In this document: one piece after another, positions 10,513 to 22,014 of the stretch
How positions within the stretch are numbered: position 1 is the first letter of the stretch
How the letters are laid out: each line of letters begins with the position of its first letter
NCBI RefSeq assembly: GCF_008831285.2
Contig: NC_045148.1
Location: 12,984,802-13,048,801, forward strand
Length of the DNA stretch: 64,000 nucleotides
Source of the DNA: Nymphaea colorata
Taxonomy: Eukaryota; Streptophyta; Magnoliopsida; Nymphaeales; Nymphaeaceae
Direction of reading: 5' to 3'
The notes under the pieces: model-generated
Databases searched by the model: none
Told to the model about the DNA's origin: nothing
Seen by the model: the letters and a program-made list of their open reading frames with translations, nothing else
Translations under genes and position numbers: made by a program

Positions 10513-12660
10513 TCGATCCTCCAGAGCCTCTCGTGGCAAGCAAGATCACAAAGGAGATCTTGGGTGCAGAACCCACAGACCTGAGATTTTCCGAACCCCT
10601 TTAACCCTTTTCTATTACTATTTTTGGAGTGTCCATTGAGGATGTAGAAAAGCTTGGTATGCGAGGGCGATCACGTTGGTTGTGCAGTGTGTCAAACCCA
10701 ATCCGGAAAATGCTTGTGCCTTTTTCTATGGTATTGAAAAAGCTATCGGCTGTTTAAATTTAGCTCAAAGATGGTGATGACCAAGGCATTAGCGTTAATG
10801 ATGATGAATTTGTGTATCATTGTTGCAAAACCATGGGCATGGATATTTGTTTTACAAACTCTACATGACATCCTTCACTTCCAAGAATTTTGACACACAT
10901 TCTTCCACTCCAAACAAAAACTCCCTATAAATTCAAACTAAATATCAGAGTTCTGATCGCATCTTAGTTGTCTCTCCCTTGTTCGTAGTTTGCAAACACT
11001 TCCCGAGAACAATGATCGCAAGAAACATATGAAAAATTGTGATGAATTGTATAAGAACAAGATGAAAATAAGTCCACACGTCCAGTAGTGGCGGTGTGCA
11101 AACTTTTTTGCTGAGGGGCTATAGCTACTACATGTTAATGTAGAAAAAAAACACACATACACACACATGATCGGGCAATCTAATAGATAGTTAGATACCG
11201 ATGGTGGACCTTGAACCAAGGTACTTTTCTGATTTGAGATTGCTGTCTCCTTTTTCTCTACCTTTCTTTTTGTGTTTAGGGGAACGTCTCCACCATTGTT
11301 ACTCCTATAACTTCCACTCTATTAAGAGTTCAATAAAGAAGGCGGTGGATGTGGTGGTAGGTTGTGCCTCTCCCCTCCCTACCTTTTCATCTCCATGGAT
11401 CCAGTCATGCTGGTCATGGGTAGAGCCATATCCAAATCATCTTAAAAAAGTTGAAACTTTTTAAGCCGTTTGTTAAGATGGATTGCAATAGCTATGATAG
11501 TTGTCAGTTTGCACAGATCATTCAAATTCCATTTCCTATATTTTGATGTGTATCTCTTCTAAGTATTTGTTTATGTAGATATTTATCAAATATATGTCAT
11601 TAACATGCATGTTTGTATATGGCGTTCTATAATGTTTGTCTATATGTTCATTTGTCCCTAAATCTTACACCGTTAACCCAAAAAGCCTAGACCATGAACC
11701 TTAAATCTCTAGAAATATGACATCGGAGGAATCTACACTTGTGGTTGTCATATTTTGCAAATTGCACTGTCAAAATAGTAAGAGATCAAAGAAAAATACA
11801 TGATCTTGAACGGATAATGTGTATTTTTGTAAATTTGGTATAAAAACCATGTGTTGTATCTCCCAAATTCAACATGTGTATCTTACGGCATCTTAAACAT
11901 AAGAAATTGCTGGTCTCTCTCTCTCTATATCTCTCTCTAAAAGGGGAGAGATTCAACCAGAATCTCTTAATTCGAATGGGGGCCAATTCGAGAGCTAATA
12001 ATCTAAGTTGCATGGGTATACGTACGGGTTCGATATGGGCACAAAAATATGGGCGCAGGTACAGCAACTTTAAAAAATGTGGATATGAGGGTACAACATA
12101 GTGTATATAAGCAAAATACCACAAAAAAATCAAAATGAAAGCATAATTTAAATAGACAAGGAATATAAATAAAAATAGTACATGTTGATGATCAATACTT
12201 TCAAAATAGAATATAGGCTGGGTTAGAAACAAATTAAATCAAGTAAAAGTAAGTAATTTGGATCAATTTTGATCGAAAAAGTACCCATGTGTATCCAAAT
12301 ACCCACAAGAGAAAGAGAGGGGGTTTGCTGCCACATTAATCCCTTAAACAATTGGGAAAGGAATCCCAAAACAACTCCCTAGCCATTGAACAAGGCCTAA
12401 CAAGTAGAGCAACCACCTCAAAATGGGGTTACAACAGGAAATGTGAACAAAAATTCTATAGGATAATAACAACGAATTCCTAGATTGCAAGTCAAAAGGA
12501 GCCCTGATGGTTTTACTAAGAAGGTTGCTCCATTTGGTGGGGCTAATTGAAATAGTAACTCCTAACTCCAAGTTGGATATGAAGAACCCACTGCCACAGT
12601 TTATCAATAATACAAAAAATTGAAACACGATTTTGTAGAGACCCGCAGAAGAGACCGACC
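10513..12660. other. No gene recognised
   Basis: Short frames only, with no known family. AT-rich with brief (CT)n and (CA)n microsatellites near 11149-11168 and 11915-11937. The first few hundred bases may include the 3' UTR of the preceding exons. Confidence 0.4.
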
Positions 12661-12664
12661 GTAA

Positions 12665-12925
12665 GAGGTTGTTTGATTGCTGTCCATTGGGACATGACAG
12701 ACAGGACGTCCTGTCCATTACACCACTGTCCTATCCTCATGGACAATGGTGTTCCTTATCCACCGTTTGATGATTTTAGGAACAGAACACTATGTCCTTC
12801 TTGTCCGGCGTTTGTTTCGTGTGTGTCTGTTCTGTCTGTTTTGTCTGTCTTGTCTGACATTTGTTTTTGTCTTGTCTGATCTATCCGTTCTGTCCGTCCT
12901 GTTTGACGTTTGTACTGAAAGAAAC
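12665..12925. repeat. TGTCC/TGTCTG-rich transposon-end-like sequence
   Basis: Follows TAA and begins GAGGTTGTTTGATTGC, the GTTTGAT type of end seen in plant PIF/Harbinger elements. It continues with many TGTCCTG, TGTCTG and inverted GACAGGAC motifs. A similar TGTCC-rich stretch occurs at 21835-21995. Its assignment as an end of the Harbinger element at 13.6-16.0 kb is tentative. Confidence 0.4.
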
Positions 12926-13616
12926 CTTCAATTTCAATATCTCTTGTATCTATTTTCATAGAATATTTTATTTACAAGTACAACTTCATCAACAATAAAT
13001 AAGAAAAAACAAAAAACATAGAAGACTTTTATCAGGAAGCAATACAAAACGCCAGTGAACAAAGGGAGAAGCATTCACATCACATTGGAAGGAACATGTT
13101 CAAATAATGTAAGAGCGTGCACCCTTCATTTCAAATGAACTCTTCTTGTAAAGAGTAAAAGCATACATTTAATCAAATATACATGAACCAGTTCAGAATG
13201 TCACAACCACAGTTGTGACAAAGCTTTTATGAAAAACTGGAAGAACAGTTGACACTTTCACAAGAAGAATGTGATGGAAAGAAAGAGATCTGGCGGGTCT
13301 CTTAGCCACAACATGACATCTCTTCAAATATCTTTACAGTTCAAGCAGGAAAAGCTTTCAATTAAACATAAAATGAAGCAGGGATTATTACATCGACTGT
13401 AAAAGCAAAATACAACTATGACATCTTGCTAAATAACTAGTCTTCTATCATGCACACTACTCTTCCCATCGAAGTTATGCAATACTTGAGAAGATGCATC
13501 ACCGTCTAGTTCCTGCATTTCAGAAATTAAAAAGACAAACAAATAATTAGGTTATCACCATAAAGTATTAAAATAATCAAGTATAATTAAAACAATGACA
13601 TAATATAATGAGAATG

Positions 13617-14951
13617 TTACACAATCAATATCTTACTTGAAACATAATCATTCCACATTGTTGAAGTAATCTGCTCATGAAGTTCATTGTTGCTACCACG
13701 TATTTGTGTTTGTTCAGTATTTTCATCATCATTTATAATTTCACTTACTTCACTATCATTTATATCATCAGAAGGAAATTGTTCAGCATTTGGATTGTGG
13801 TTGATTATAAAATTATGAAGAACACATGTTGCTTGTACAATTTTAACTTGAGTGGATATTGGATATGACACATGATTCTTCAAAATCGGAAACCTTGCCT
13901 TAAGCAAACCAAATACTCTCTCCACAGTAGTGCGCAAAGATGAATGTCTATAGTTGTACTCAATTTGCCTAGATCCAAACACATTAAACTCTGATAGATG
14001 GTACCGACATCTTCTATATGGAGTTAATAATCCGATAATATTTGGGTATCCAGCATCAGCAAGATAATATTTACCTATTTCATAATCAACAATATGTGTT
14101 TTGTCAGTCAAACAATTAAATTAATGATAGTAAATTTAAATCATGAATCTTTATTTTCTTACCATGTGAAATTTCTAATGGATGAAGATTATCTTCCAAT
14201 GCACTATACAATACTCTTGCATCAGTTGCACTTCCTTCCCAACCGGCTAGTATGTAGTGAAACCGCATATCGAATCCCACCACTGCTAAAACATTTTGAG
14301 ATAAAAACCCTTTTCTATTTCGCCAACGATTTTGGCCATCTCTTCAAACATATACTGGAATGTGTGTACCTTCAATTGCTCCCAAACAATCCTATTGATA
14401 CGTAATATGTGTTAATATTCTAAACGTTTTACCATAAATAAAAATGTTGACTATATCTATTATGGATTATAGTTGTTTACCTTAAAATATGAAAAGAAAC
14501 GTGGATCTCCTCTAATTCGAGCTCGTGTAGTATCATCTCTACGTCCCATGTATACATGTGCAATGCGAAGAATTGCTTTCAAAACTAAGTTGAAGTACTT
14601 ACTAATTGTTTGTCCTGAGTGCTGAAAATCATATTGGGTTCGTCGATTTCGTTGATCATGTCCCAAAGTAACGAGAAATATCGCTACTTGTTCTTCAATT
14701 GTGATTTCTCTTACATCACACAATAACTCCCTACTTTTTAGCAAATTGCATAATAATGCATATGTTCGTTGATCTACCCTCAATAGATCTAAACAATTTC
14801 TTGGGTGTCCGTGCATACAGTCATGCACAAATTGGGCTCCTGCTAGTCGATTAGTATGTACTAAATTTCTAGTAGGTCTACTTTGAGCTTTTAAGCGTTC
14901 CATCATCAACCACATAAGAAGAATAAAGATAACTGTGGATATTTCATCCAT
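13617..14951 (-). pseudogene. PIF/Harbinger transposase, spliced, inactivated
   Basis: Minus-strand exons 14951-14481, 14391-14163 and 14074-13617, with GT-AG introns between. The first exon has the helix-turn-helix-like N-terminal part (RNRRTQYDFQHSGQTISKYF). Exon 2 has CLGAIEGTHIPVYV and SQNVLAVVGFDMRFHYILAG. Exon 3 has YYLADAGYPN and TTVERVFGLLKARFPIL, the DDE_Tnp_4 signature. Two defects are visible: the first catalytic Asp of the usual GAIDGTH is Glu, and a TGA stop interrupts exon 2 after PVYV. Exon 3 may instead splice at GTAAGA near 13632 to a short final exon near 13515. The neighbouring ORF at 15174-15998 is its usual partner. Confidence 0.85.
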
Positions 14952-15173
14952 CCTGATAATAAATACATAAATTTCATGAGAATAAACACTATTTAATTGC
15001 AAGTATGAGTTCATAGCAATTTACTATATATCACAAATTATAAACAATTAAAAACATCAAAAATACACTATTACAAACAATTATTATATATCACAAATTA
15101 CAAACAATTACACATATCAAAAGTAATGCATAAACTTCCATAATGATACTTAGCTACAAACATTACCTACCGT

Positions 15174-15998
15174 TTAGCCAATCTGCATGCGCAACCAAGT
15201 AACCTGCAACTCACGTGGCATCATAAGAAAAGCATTTGCTTTATCAAAATTAGAGAGTAAATCAACTGATCTGAAAAACAAATGATTATCTATTTCCCCT
15301 TTTGCATGCATATCTCTTAAAATTGCTCCACTCTTCTGCAAAATAGCTGCAGGTTGGGTTTCCACAAGTTGTCGTATGTACTCACCAATGGTTTCAAAAG
15401 TATCATCATTCATGGTTGTAGAGGTTCTCGCTCTTTTGTTTCCCCTCATGCTGTTAGAGGTTTCTCCCTGAGTATGAGTATTGCTATCCATTGGTGAAGT
15501 AGGTAACTGAAAATCATTCTCATCTTGCTCATCCACATTTATTTGTATATCATCTAGTGGCCTACTATCTACGCCACTCCTATTGTCACCCAATGCAGTA
15601 GAAGAACCCCAAATTTCTATTGCATGCTCATAATATTTCCATGTTGCTGGCAATTTATATTTTTTTCTATTTGGGTACTTTTGTATATATTCTTTCCACA
15701 CATTATCATCCGCTTGTATAATTTTTTTATCTAGGTCCCACCCAAATCCTGAAGCAGTAAGCATCTCTTTCATCAGTTGTAAGTCAGGTTTTGCTCTTTT
15801 CAACTTGTTTCGAATTTTCTCTAATGTAAACATTGATCCATATGCTTCTATCATTTTTTGTTCAACCACCTTCATAGCAGTTTCTTTTAGTCCACCTGAT
15901 GTTCGCATTCCTGGAATCTTTGCTTGCTCTAACATCATGTCAAATAAAAACTACACTTGATTTTCATCCCACTGTAGTTTGTCATGGTGGCTACTCAT
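15174..15998 (-). pseudogene. Myb/SANT-like ORF1 protein of the Harbinger element
   Basis: From the minus-strand ATG at 15998 it starts MSSHHDKLQWDENQV and meets TAG at 15953-15951. An open frame then continues from 15938 for 254 residues with GFGWDLDKKIIQADDNVWKEYI and LPATWKYYEHAIEIWG. These are typical of the Myb/SANT-like DNA-binding proteins that PIF/Harbinger elements carry beside the transposase and that help it bind and enter the nucleus. It sits just upstream of the transposase in the same orientation. The early stop makes it a pseudogene unless the downstream ATG is used. Confidence 0.75.
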
Positions 15999-18561
15999 CT
16001 AAGTTTAACAAATAGAAGTACAAGAAAATCAAACAATTTAGTTACATGAAATAAGTTTAAACAATTGACTGCTTGTGCAAATAAGCAAATATACAATTAG
16101 CAACATCAAATAAACAAATATGTTTAAGCAATGAACAGACCGATCAAGAAGTCCGCATTTACATTATAGTTCAACTCTCTGATAAGCCACATCAAGGACA
16201 TGTGCACTTTGGTGATGATATAATGGACATTATCAAAGCAATTACAAGCAACTCATGGAGCAAGAAGGTCATTTTTCCCCCCTTTCTAGTACGTGCATGT
16301 GTAATTTAACATACGTGCATTTGAAAAGACATGCACGTACCATAGAGTCTGGGACTCCGCTTCATTGGCTGGATTCTCATGAGTGTTAAGCATCAAATGG
16401 GTTGCAGATTGTTGTCCCATCAACATCAGATATGATTATTGAAACAATGGTTCTGTTTCGATAGTGATGCATATCGCATTATTAGAACCAAAACCAATAG
16501 ACAGGTCCCCATGGTCCAGTTAACCTCGGAGTAGAGTTTACGCATGGCGGAGCCTGAAATTTTTGGCTAAGGAGTGTTGATTCCAAAAATCTTAAGCAAT
16601 TCAAGTACATAATGAAATAATTGTAATGAGAGGCACCTAGAAATGAATAAATGAGGCAAATAGTTGAAGAAACCAGTAAGTAAATTACATGCATTTTGTG
16701 GGGACTGTATAGGCAACTATATGAACTGATTGCAAACTGTTTGATAAACATTGTGTATATATGCATGAGAGTTTCCTATCATTTGTGAAAGAATAGAGAT
16801 TAGAAATTTTTGTTTTATGAACTATGAATGAGGTTAGATCAGAAAAACAGAAAATATTTCAGTAAGACATATACAATATTCAAACTACTCAGAACAGATG
16901 CTGACTGTTCAGCATCAAGAGCATGTCTGGGCTTCAAAGCAGCCAAAGGAGAATTTGTTGACAGAACTTCTAATCAACTTTCACAGGTGACAGCAGCCCA
17001 CAGAAAGAATTGAATTTTCAAGTAAACCTCTGATCTACTGTCTCTCAATATGTGTCACATCAGTTGTAACTAAGAAGACACATTTTAACTTCCTTTTTTT
17101 TTACTGTCAATCTCTTCTGATCTACTGTCTCTCAACATATGTTATATCAGTTGTAACCAAGAATACATGTTACTTCTCTCTCTTTTTTCTTTTACTGTCA
17201 ATGTCTTTTCATAGGCAAATCTCATCTACTCTATGGTACGTGCATGTGTGAACTACATATGTTAAATTACACACAGTTGGAAACGTCTCAGATACGCACA
17301 TAGGCACTTTTCTGCACAAGAAACTTTGGGCTACACCATCTAGTCTCTCGCATCTTTTAATTTGCTACTGCTAAGATTGTAACTGACAACTTTTTAAAAA
17401 AGTGTTATTTAACATACGTGCAGTTATGATCGAGAACAATTCACTCTATGAAACGTCAAAAGTCCTAATCTCAAATCAAAAAGTTCACCCCATGCACTTA
17501 AACAAATCGGTTCATATCACAGTCACACAAAAAATGCACAGGTTAACGAGGTTCGGCAAAGAAAATGCCTACCTACCTCCTATGTGTGTGATTTCGATCT
17601 TATTAATTCTCTCTTAGTTTACGCTCTGGTGGTATTGGCCAATTTATCATAGCATAGCACCTTGGCCAACACATGGAGGATTTTCAGAAGCAAAAAGATA
17701 CTGTTGCTTTCTAATGTTATTGTGCCTAACAAATTTGCAGCCAAACTTTGTTAAAATTATCAACAACCAGATTTGAACCAGTCATCCACAAATATCTGAT
17801 TAGGAAGATTTTTCACATAATTTGTGAAGACCATTGGTTGGCAGCGGCTGTATTGATAATGACCACACATTCACTATTACAGAAGAATTGTTTTGGCAGC
17901 AAGGAGGAGATGACATGATGATGGTGACATCATGGGATACCATGCCAACACCATAAAAGTTGCTTTTAAGTAGAGAATGGTAAGGTCTCATGTGAGCTGG
18001 TTGGGTTGATGATGACATCATTGATGTTGTTGATGCGGCACATGATGGCCTAATGGCCATGAATCGATGATGCTGCCCGTCTCTGCATCACACGTTTCTC
18101 TGCTGTGCACTATACAATGGCATCAACGCTTGTAGGCGAGGAGGTGGAGAGTGATGCGTGAACCGTTGGCAACATCATCATCGTCATCATGGAAAGGTGC
18201 AAGTTGCACCGCACTTCACATGAATTGTTATTGAATTTTCACATTTTATTTCTATGGATTAATGGAGCATCACTATTTATATTTGGGATATTATGTTAGG
18301 TGTGAAAAAAATACGTATTTGTAGTTTCAAACTTAAAAACTCTCTTTTAACAGGAATAAAAGGCCAAGCCTTTTCGTTGTGTATCAGTTTTCGTTGTAAG
18401 AAGGGAATTCCAACACTCATCCTCAAACCAAAAAAAAAATAGTTAAACCTTGGCTTGGACAGTCATCCAAATAGACAAACCAGGTCTTAAAACATAGTTT
18501 AGAAAACGAAATCAGGTTTAGCAGATTTAGGGGTTGATTTTGCAAACATCCATGTCTAGAA
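15999..18561. other. No gene recognised; small repeats
   Basis: No convincing coding frame on either strand. It contains a 12 bp inverted repeat GTACGTGCATGT (16289-16300 and 16329-16340), scattered TTTAACATACGTGCA motifs, and an 87-91 bp tandem duplication (17030-17116 and 17117-17207) starting CTGATCTACTGTCTCTCAA. It may include non-coding parts of one or more DNA transposons. Confidence 0.4.
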
Positions 18562-18680
18562 ATCAACCAATGATTAACACAGAAAACTTCTTATAAGACA
18601 ATAAAATGCAGCAGCACAAGCATGTAACTGCAGCCAATAGCACAAAATGATGCCATAGCTGAATGAAAATGCTCATTAAA
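18562..18680 (+). repeat. Left arm of a 119 bp inverted repeat
   Basis: Reverse complement of 19884-20002 with one mismatch in 119 bases by eye. The arm runs from ATCAACCAATGATTAACAC to TGCTCATTAAA. Confidence 0.9.
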
Positions 18681-19883
18681 ACAGTTGGATTGGTCAAACC
18701 CAGCAGTCTCTTTCCAGCATAAAGACAGTCACTAGGACTTGATGCTAGAATAGTCCAGGCATGCATAGCTAATGGATATCTGTAAATGCAGTACCTCGAG
18801 AGTGCAAAGATTACTCTGGACCCAATGGAAATAGGACAGAGTAGCTACTTTCATGTTATACTACAGGCTTGAGAAACACCAACTTTTCAGTAAGCATAAG
18901 ATGAACTAATAAAAAAATAACCTATGTTTTGGGGAAAAGCAAAGCGAAGAAACACAAACTGTCAGTACCAGATGGCACGTTTTGTTACAAACCAAAAACA
19001 AAGTCATAATTTTAGGGCCATAGTTCCTGATTCTACATTAGAAATAGCCTTTTTTTTTTATCCTGTGAATGCTTAGTTTAGTATTTAAGAAGGGACAGAC
19101 AGTTCAACCTGCAGGTTGAAGAAATTATAGATCCTCTGATTTATTACAAATGTACAGACCATCCACTATTTGCAGCATTGTGTATCAGATGGATCGTTGG
19201 CGGATCATCCAGCCTGCGAAGGTTTCATGTTGTTGACATGCCGTCTCAGCCTACTTTCCCATTTTAACCATCCTTTTGTGTTAACTAATTGTTGATGAAA
19301 GGATAACAGAGTTGTTCACTTGTTTCTAGGATATGTGTATTGACACCAACTTTGGCTAAGGGAGGATGAGCACATAAAGGCTCTATAAAATTTGCAAGAG
19401 AATAAATATTGATATCTAGGAAATGAAAAGCCAACTATTTATCTACAACAAAAAAATTGAACTTGATTAGTAACCTCAGAATCCTTCATTCATCGCATTA
19501 TGCAATCATTTCCATGGTAAAGATAATTTGATGCCGTCTTAAAAGCAGTTGTCTTTTCAGTTACAAGAAAAGTAGGAAAAGATAGAACCATCAGAAACCA
19601 TGTCAAGCCGTTGCTAGGAAGGAATCAGTTAGTACAGCTCAGTACTAAAGAGGATATTTCCATCTTCACGTAAAACCACACATTCTTTAACACTAACTAC
19701 AGAAACCAATTGCTCCCATTCTTTGGCCTAGAGGTAATAGAATATATGGTTTTCATACGTCAAAATTAGTATGGGCCTCCCTCCATAACGTTCCCTATGA
19801 GGCCCAAACTCAGAGATTTGCTCATGACCAAAATACTCCATAGCCTTCTCTCCCTGAACACACTCATTAAAACAGCAAAGGCA
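18681..19883. other. Spacer between inverted-repeat arms
   Basis: About 1.2 kb without a recognisable gene or transposase. Confidence 0.5.
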
Positions 19884-20002
19884 TTTAATGAGCATTTTCA
19901 TTCAGCTATGGCATCATTTTGTGCTATTGGCTGCAGTTACATGCTTGTGCTGCTACATTTTATTGTCTTATAAGAAGTTTTCTGTGTTAATCATTGGTTG
20001 AT
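19884..20002 (-). repeat. Right arm of a 119 bp inverted repeat
   Basis: Mirror of 18562-18680. Just outside both arms there is also a direct repeat, AGCAGATTTAGGGG followed by CCATGTCTAGAAATC (about 18520 and 20023), so the structure is more complex than a simple foldback. Confidence 0.9.
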
Positions 20003-20208
20003 GCAAATACGTTAATCATTAGCAGATTTAGGGGATGCATACCCATGTCTAGAAATCGAAGCTATGAGACAGACCTGTTTCTAAGCATCAATAGCTTTTG
20101 CAAATCATGCCCCGATTTGCTCTGAACATATTGATTATAGGACTAGTTGCTTGTGTGTGTGCGGATAGTGGTAGTAATCATAAAAGAAGCAAATTAATAC
20201 TCTTACGT

Positions 20209-21582
20209 ACAGTTTTTCTCTTCTTCAATTTCTTAACTTCTTCAATGAGCTCATCTTTATTGTCAATGTCTGATTTAGTGTTCTGAGCCCAGAACCATTC
20301 AAAGGACCAGCTCAGATCTAGAAGCGCCAGCCAATTTAGGTAATCTCTTCTTGATAAGCAACATAACAACTCCAATCAGGATGTAACTAAAAAGCAGCCA
20401 TTTCTTCTTTTATTTTCCTTTTCAAAGCTTAATTTTCTGTAGGATCTGGTCATGCAGCTTTGACTGCTGGTTCCTAAAACAGCCAAACTTTTGTAGGCTT
20501 CTAAGGTTCCTGCATGCAGTAAGAGATTCAAAGATGCAGGAATCCATAGATCTGCAAGATATTTTTGAAAGAAGGAAAAAAGAAAAGGCACCAACAACAG
20601 TGGCAGCCATGGCAATGATGCCAAGATGATGTATGTGGGGGAAAGATGAGAGAGATGCTATCTCAATTCATACATGAAATTTTCTTTAAGAAGTTAATGA
20701 GGAAGGACGATTCTATCCTCTTCTAACTGCCCACATCTCTTTTGCAACAGTGCTTCCATGGAAGTGAGTAAAATGTTGGGCGTTTCAGAAAGCCAAGAGC
20801 ATTGAGTTGTCCTTTTTCAGGAGAACTCCATGATATGCACAAGAGTATGATTCCATCGGAAAGCACCAATCTTTAGGAGCTGGTAATCAGAGGACGCCAA
20901 TTAATACTATTTATTATTGTAGACATCAGGCCTGATATATAGTGCTTGGAAGTTTGGTCGATCGTCATTCAAAAAAAAAGAGGAGGAAAGAAGGAACTTA
21001 ACGAGTTGGTGTTCAGGCACTTCATCTTCTTTGAACTTAACGAGTAACAACAGAGTAATTCAGGAAAAAAGAAAAAAAAAACAAGGGCAAATATGCAGTT
21101 CAAAAGGCAAAGCTTGAGTGTCATTCGTAATTACCGGCCTGACTTATATACAGATTCAGGAGATGCATATCATAATTACAAAGGATCAATGAACACTAAC
21201 CAAGCAGAGAGAAAGAGGATGCCCTTACCTCGACGAGAAGCTGTTGCTGGGCTGCAATGGAAGCTACGACTGGTCTGCTGGTGGCCTGTAAACGATAACC
21301 GGCAATGGAAAAAGGGCAAGAAAAAGGAGTAAGCCTGCGGTCAGGGAAAAGGAAAATAACAGAGAGAAAGAAAGAGAGAAGCAACCTGCGCCTAACCTCG
21401 ACAGAGATGCGGAAGAGTCGCTGCTGCGGAGAGCTGTCGTTCCTGCTAAGGAGAGGAGAAGAGGAAGCTGAGGAGCTGCTAGGCGGAGAGGTTGCAGATT
21501 GCTTGATAGGCAGGGCGAGGGGCAGCTGAAGGAGGTGAGAGGTTGAAGGAAGGTGAAGAAGCGTGAGGGGCAAGGAAGACAA
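20209..21582 (-). CDS. Doubtful minus-strand spliced gene
   Basis: Several splice-like signals line up on the minus strand. A purine-poor leader at 21582-21400 ends at CTGTCGAG/GTTAGG. A second segment at about 21332-21228 lies between CCGCAG and GTCGAG/GTAAGG. An ATG at 20610 opens a 62-codon frame, MAATVVGAFSFFLLSKISC, with a possible acceptor TTGCAG inside it. A Lys/Glu-rich stretch, DNKDELIEEVKKLKKRK, ends at a strong donor GTACGTAAG near 20209. No family is recognised and no single continuous frame joins these pieces. It may be a real small gene, a degraded gene, or chance. Confidence 0.22.
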
Positions 21583-21589
21583 GAAGGGG

Positions 21590-21840
21590 CTACAGGGTGA
21601 CGGCTAGGGCAGCTCGGGCGATAGAGGGCGGAGATGGAGGAGAAAGTAAGGTCGGGGGCGGAGAAGAGGAGAAAGGCAGGGGAGATGGAGGCAAAGGTGG
21701 AGGAGAAGGAGATGGGGGCAGAGGTCGATGGCTCGGTGAGAAGGAGATGGGGGCAGAGGTCGAGGGCTCGGGGAGAAGGAGATGGGGGCAGAGGCCGAGG
21801 GCTCGGGGTCGTCGGGGGCGGGAGACGAATTTCGTCCTGT
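21590..21840 (+). repeat. GA-rich minisatellite
   Basis: A ~35 bp unit (GAAGGAGATGGGGGCAGAGG, then TCGAGGGCTCGG) repeats three times between about 21705 and 21812, inside a purine-rich stretch. The overlapping long open frames on both strands are products of the repeat composition. Confidence 0.7.
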
Positions 21841-22014
21841 CTGTTCCGAGGGTTAGCTCGGAACGGATAGGGACAAAAAAATCATTTATACCCTCCTTCA
21901 GTCGTCCGTCCTGTCCAGTCTGTCCGGTGTCCAACATTTGATGAAAAAATCTGCTAAACAGAACACGCGTGTCTTGTTCTGCGTGTCCTGTGGCAGAACG
22001 TAACACCATTTAGC
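21841..22014. repeat. TGTCC-rich transposon-end-like sequence
   Basis: Rich in TGTCCGTCCTGTCC motifs like those at 12.7-12.9 kb. It includes CTGCTAAACAGAACAC and, inverted, TTTAGCAG near 22008. It is likely an end of, or a MITE related to, a Harbinger-type element, but no target duplication was identified. Confidence 0.35.

Noticed and set aside
11786-12232. 148-codon minus-strand frame
   Set aside because: Phe/Tyr/Ile-rich translation of AT-rich DNA with a (CT)n run; no family.
16289-16340. 12 bp inverted repeat GTACGTGCATGT as an operator or RY-type seed element
   Set aside because: CATGCA-like motifs are common, and there is no neighbouring gene to regulate.
21597-21941. Plus-strand 114-codon frame rich in Gly/Glu/Arg
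   Set aside because: It comes from the GA-rich minisatellite; no conserved domain.
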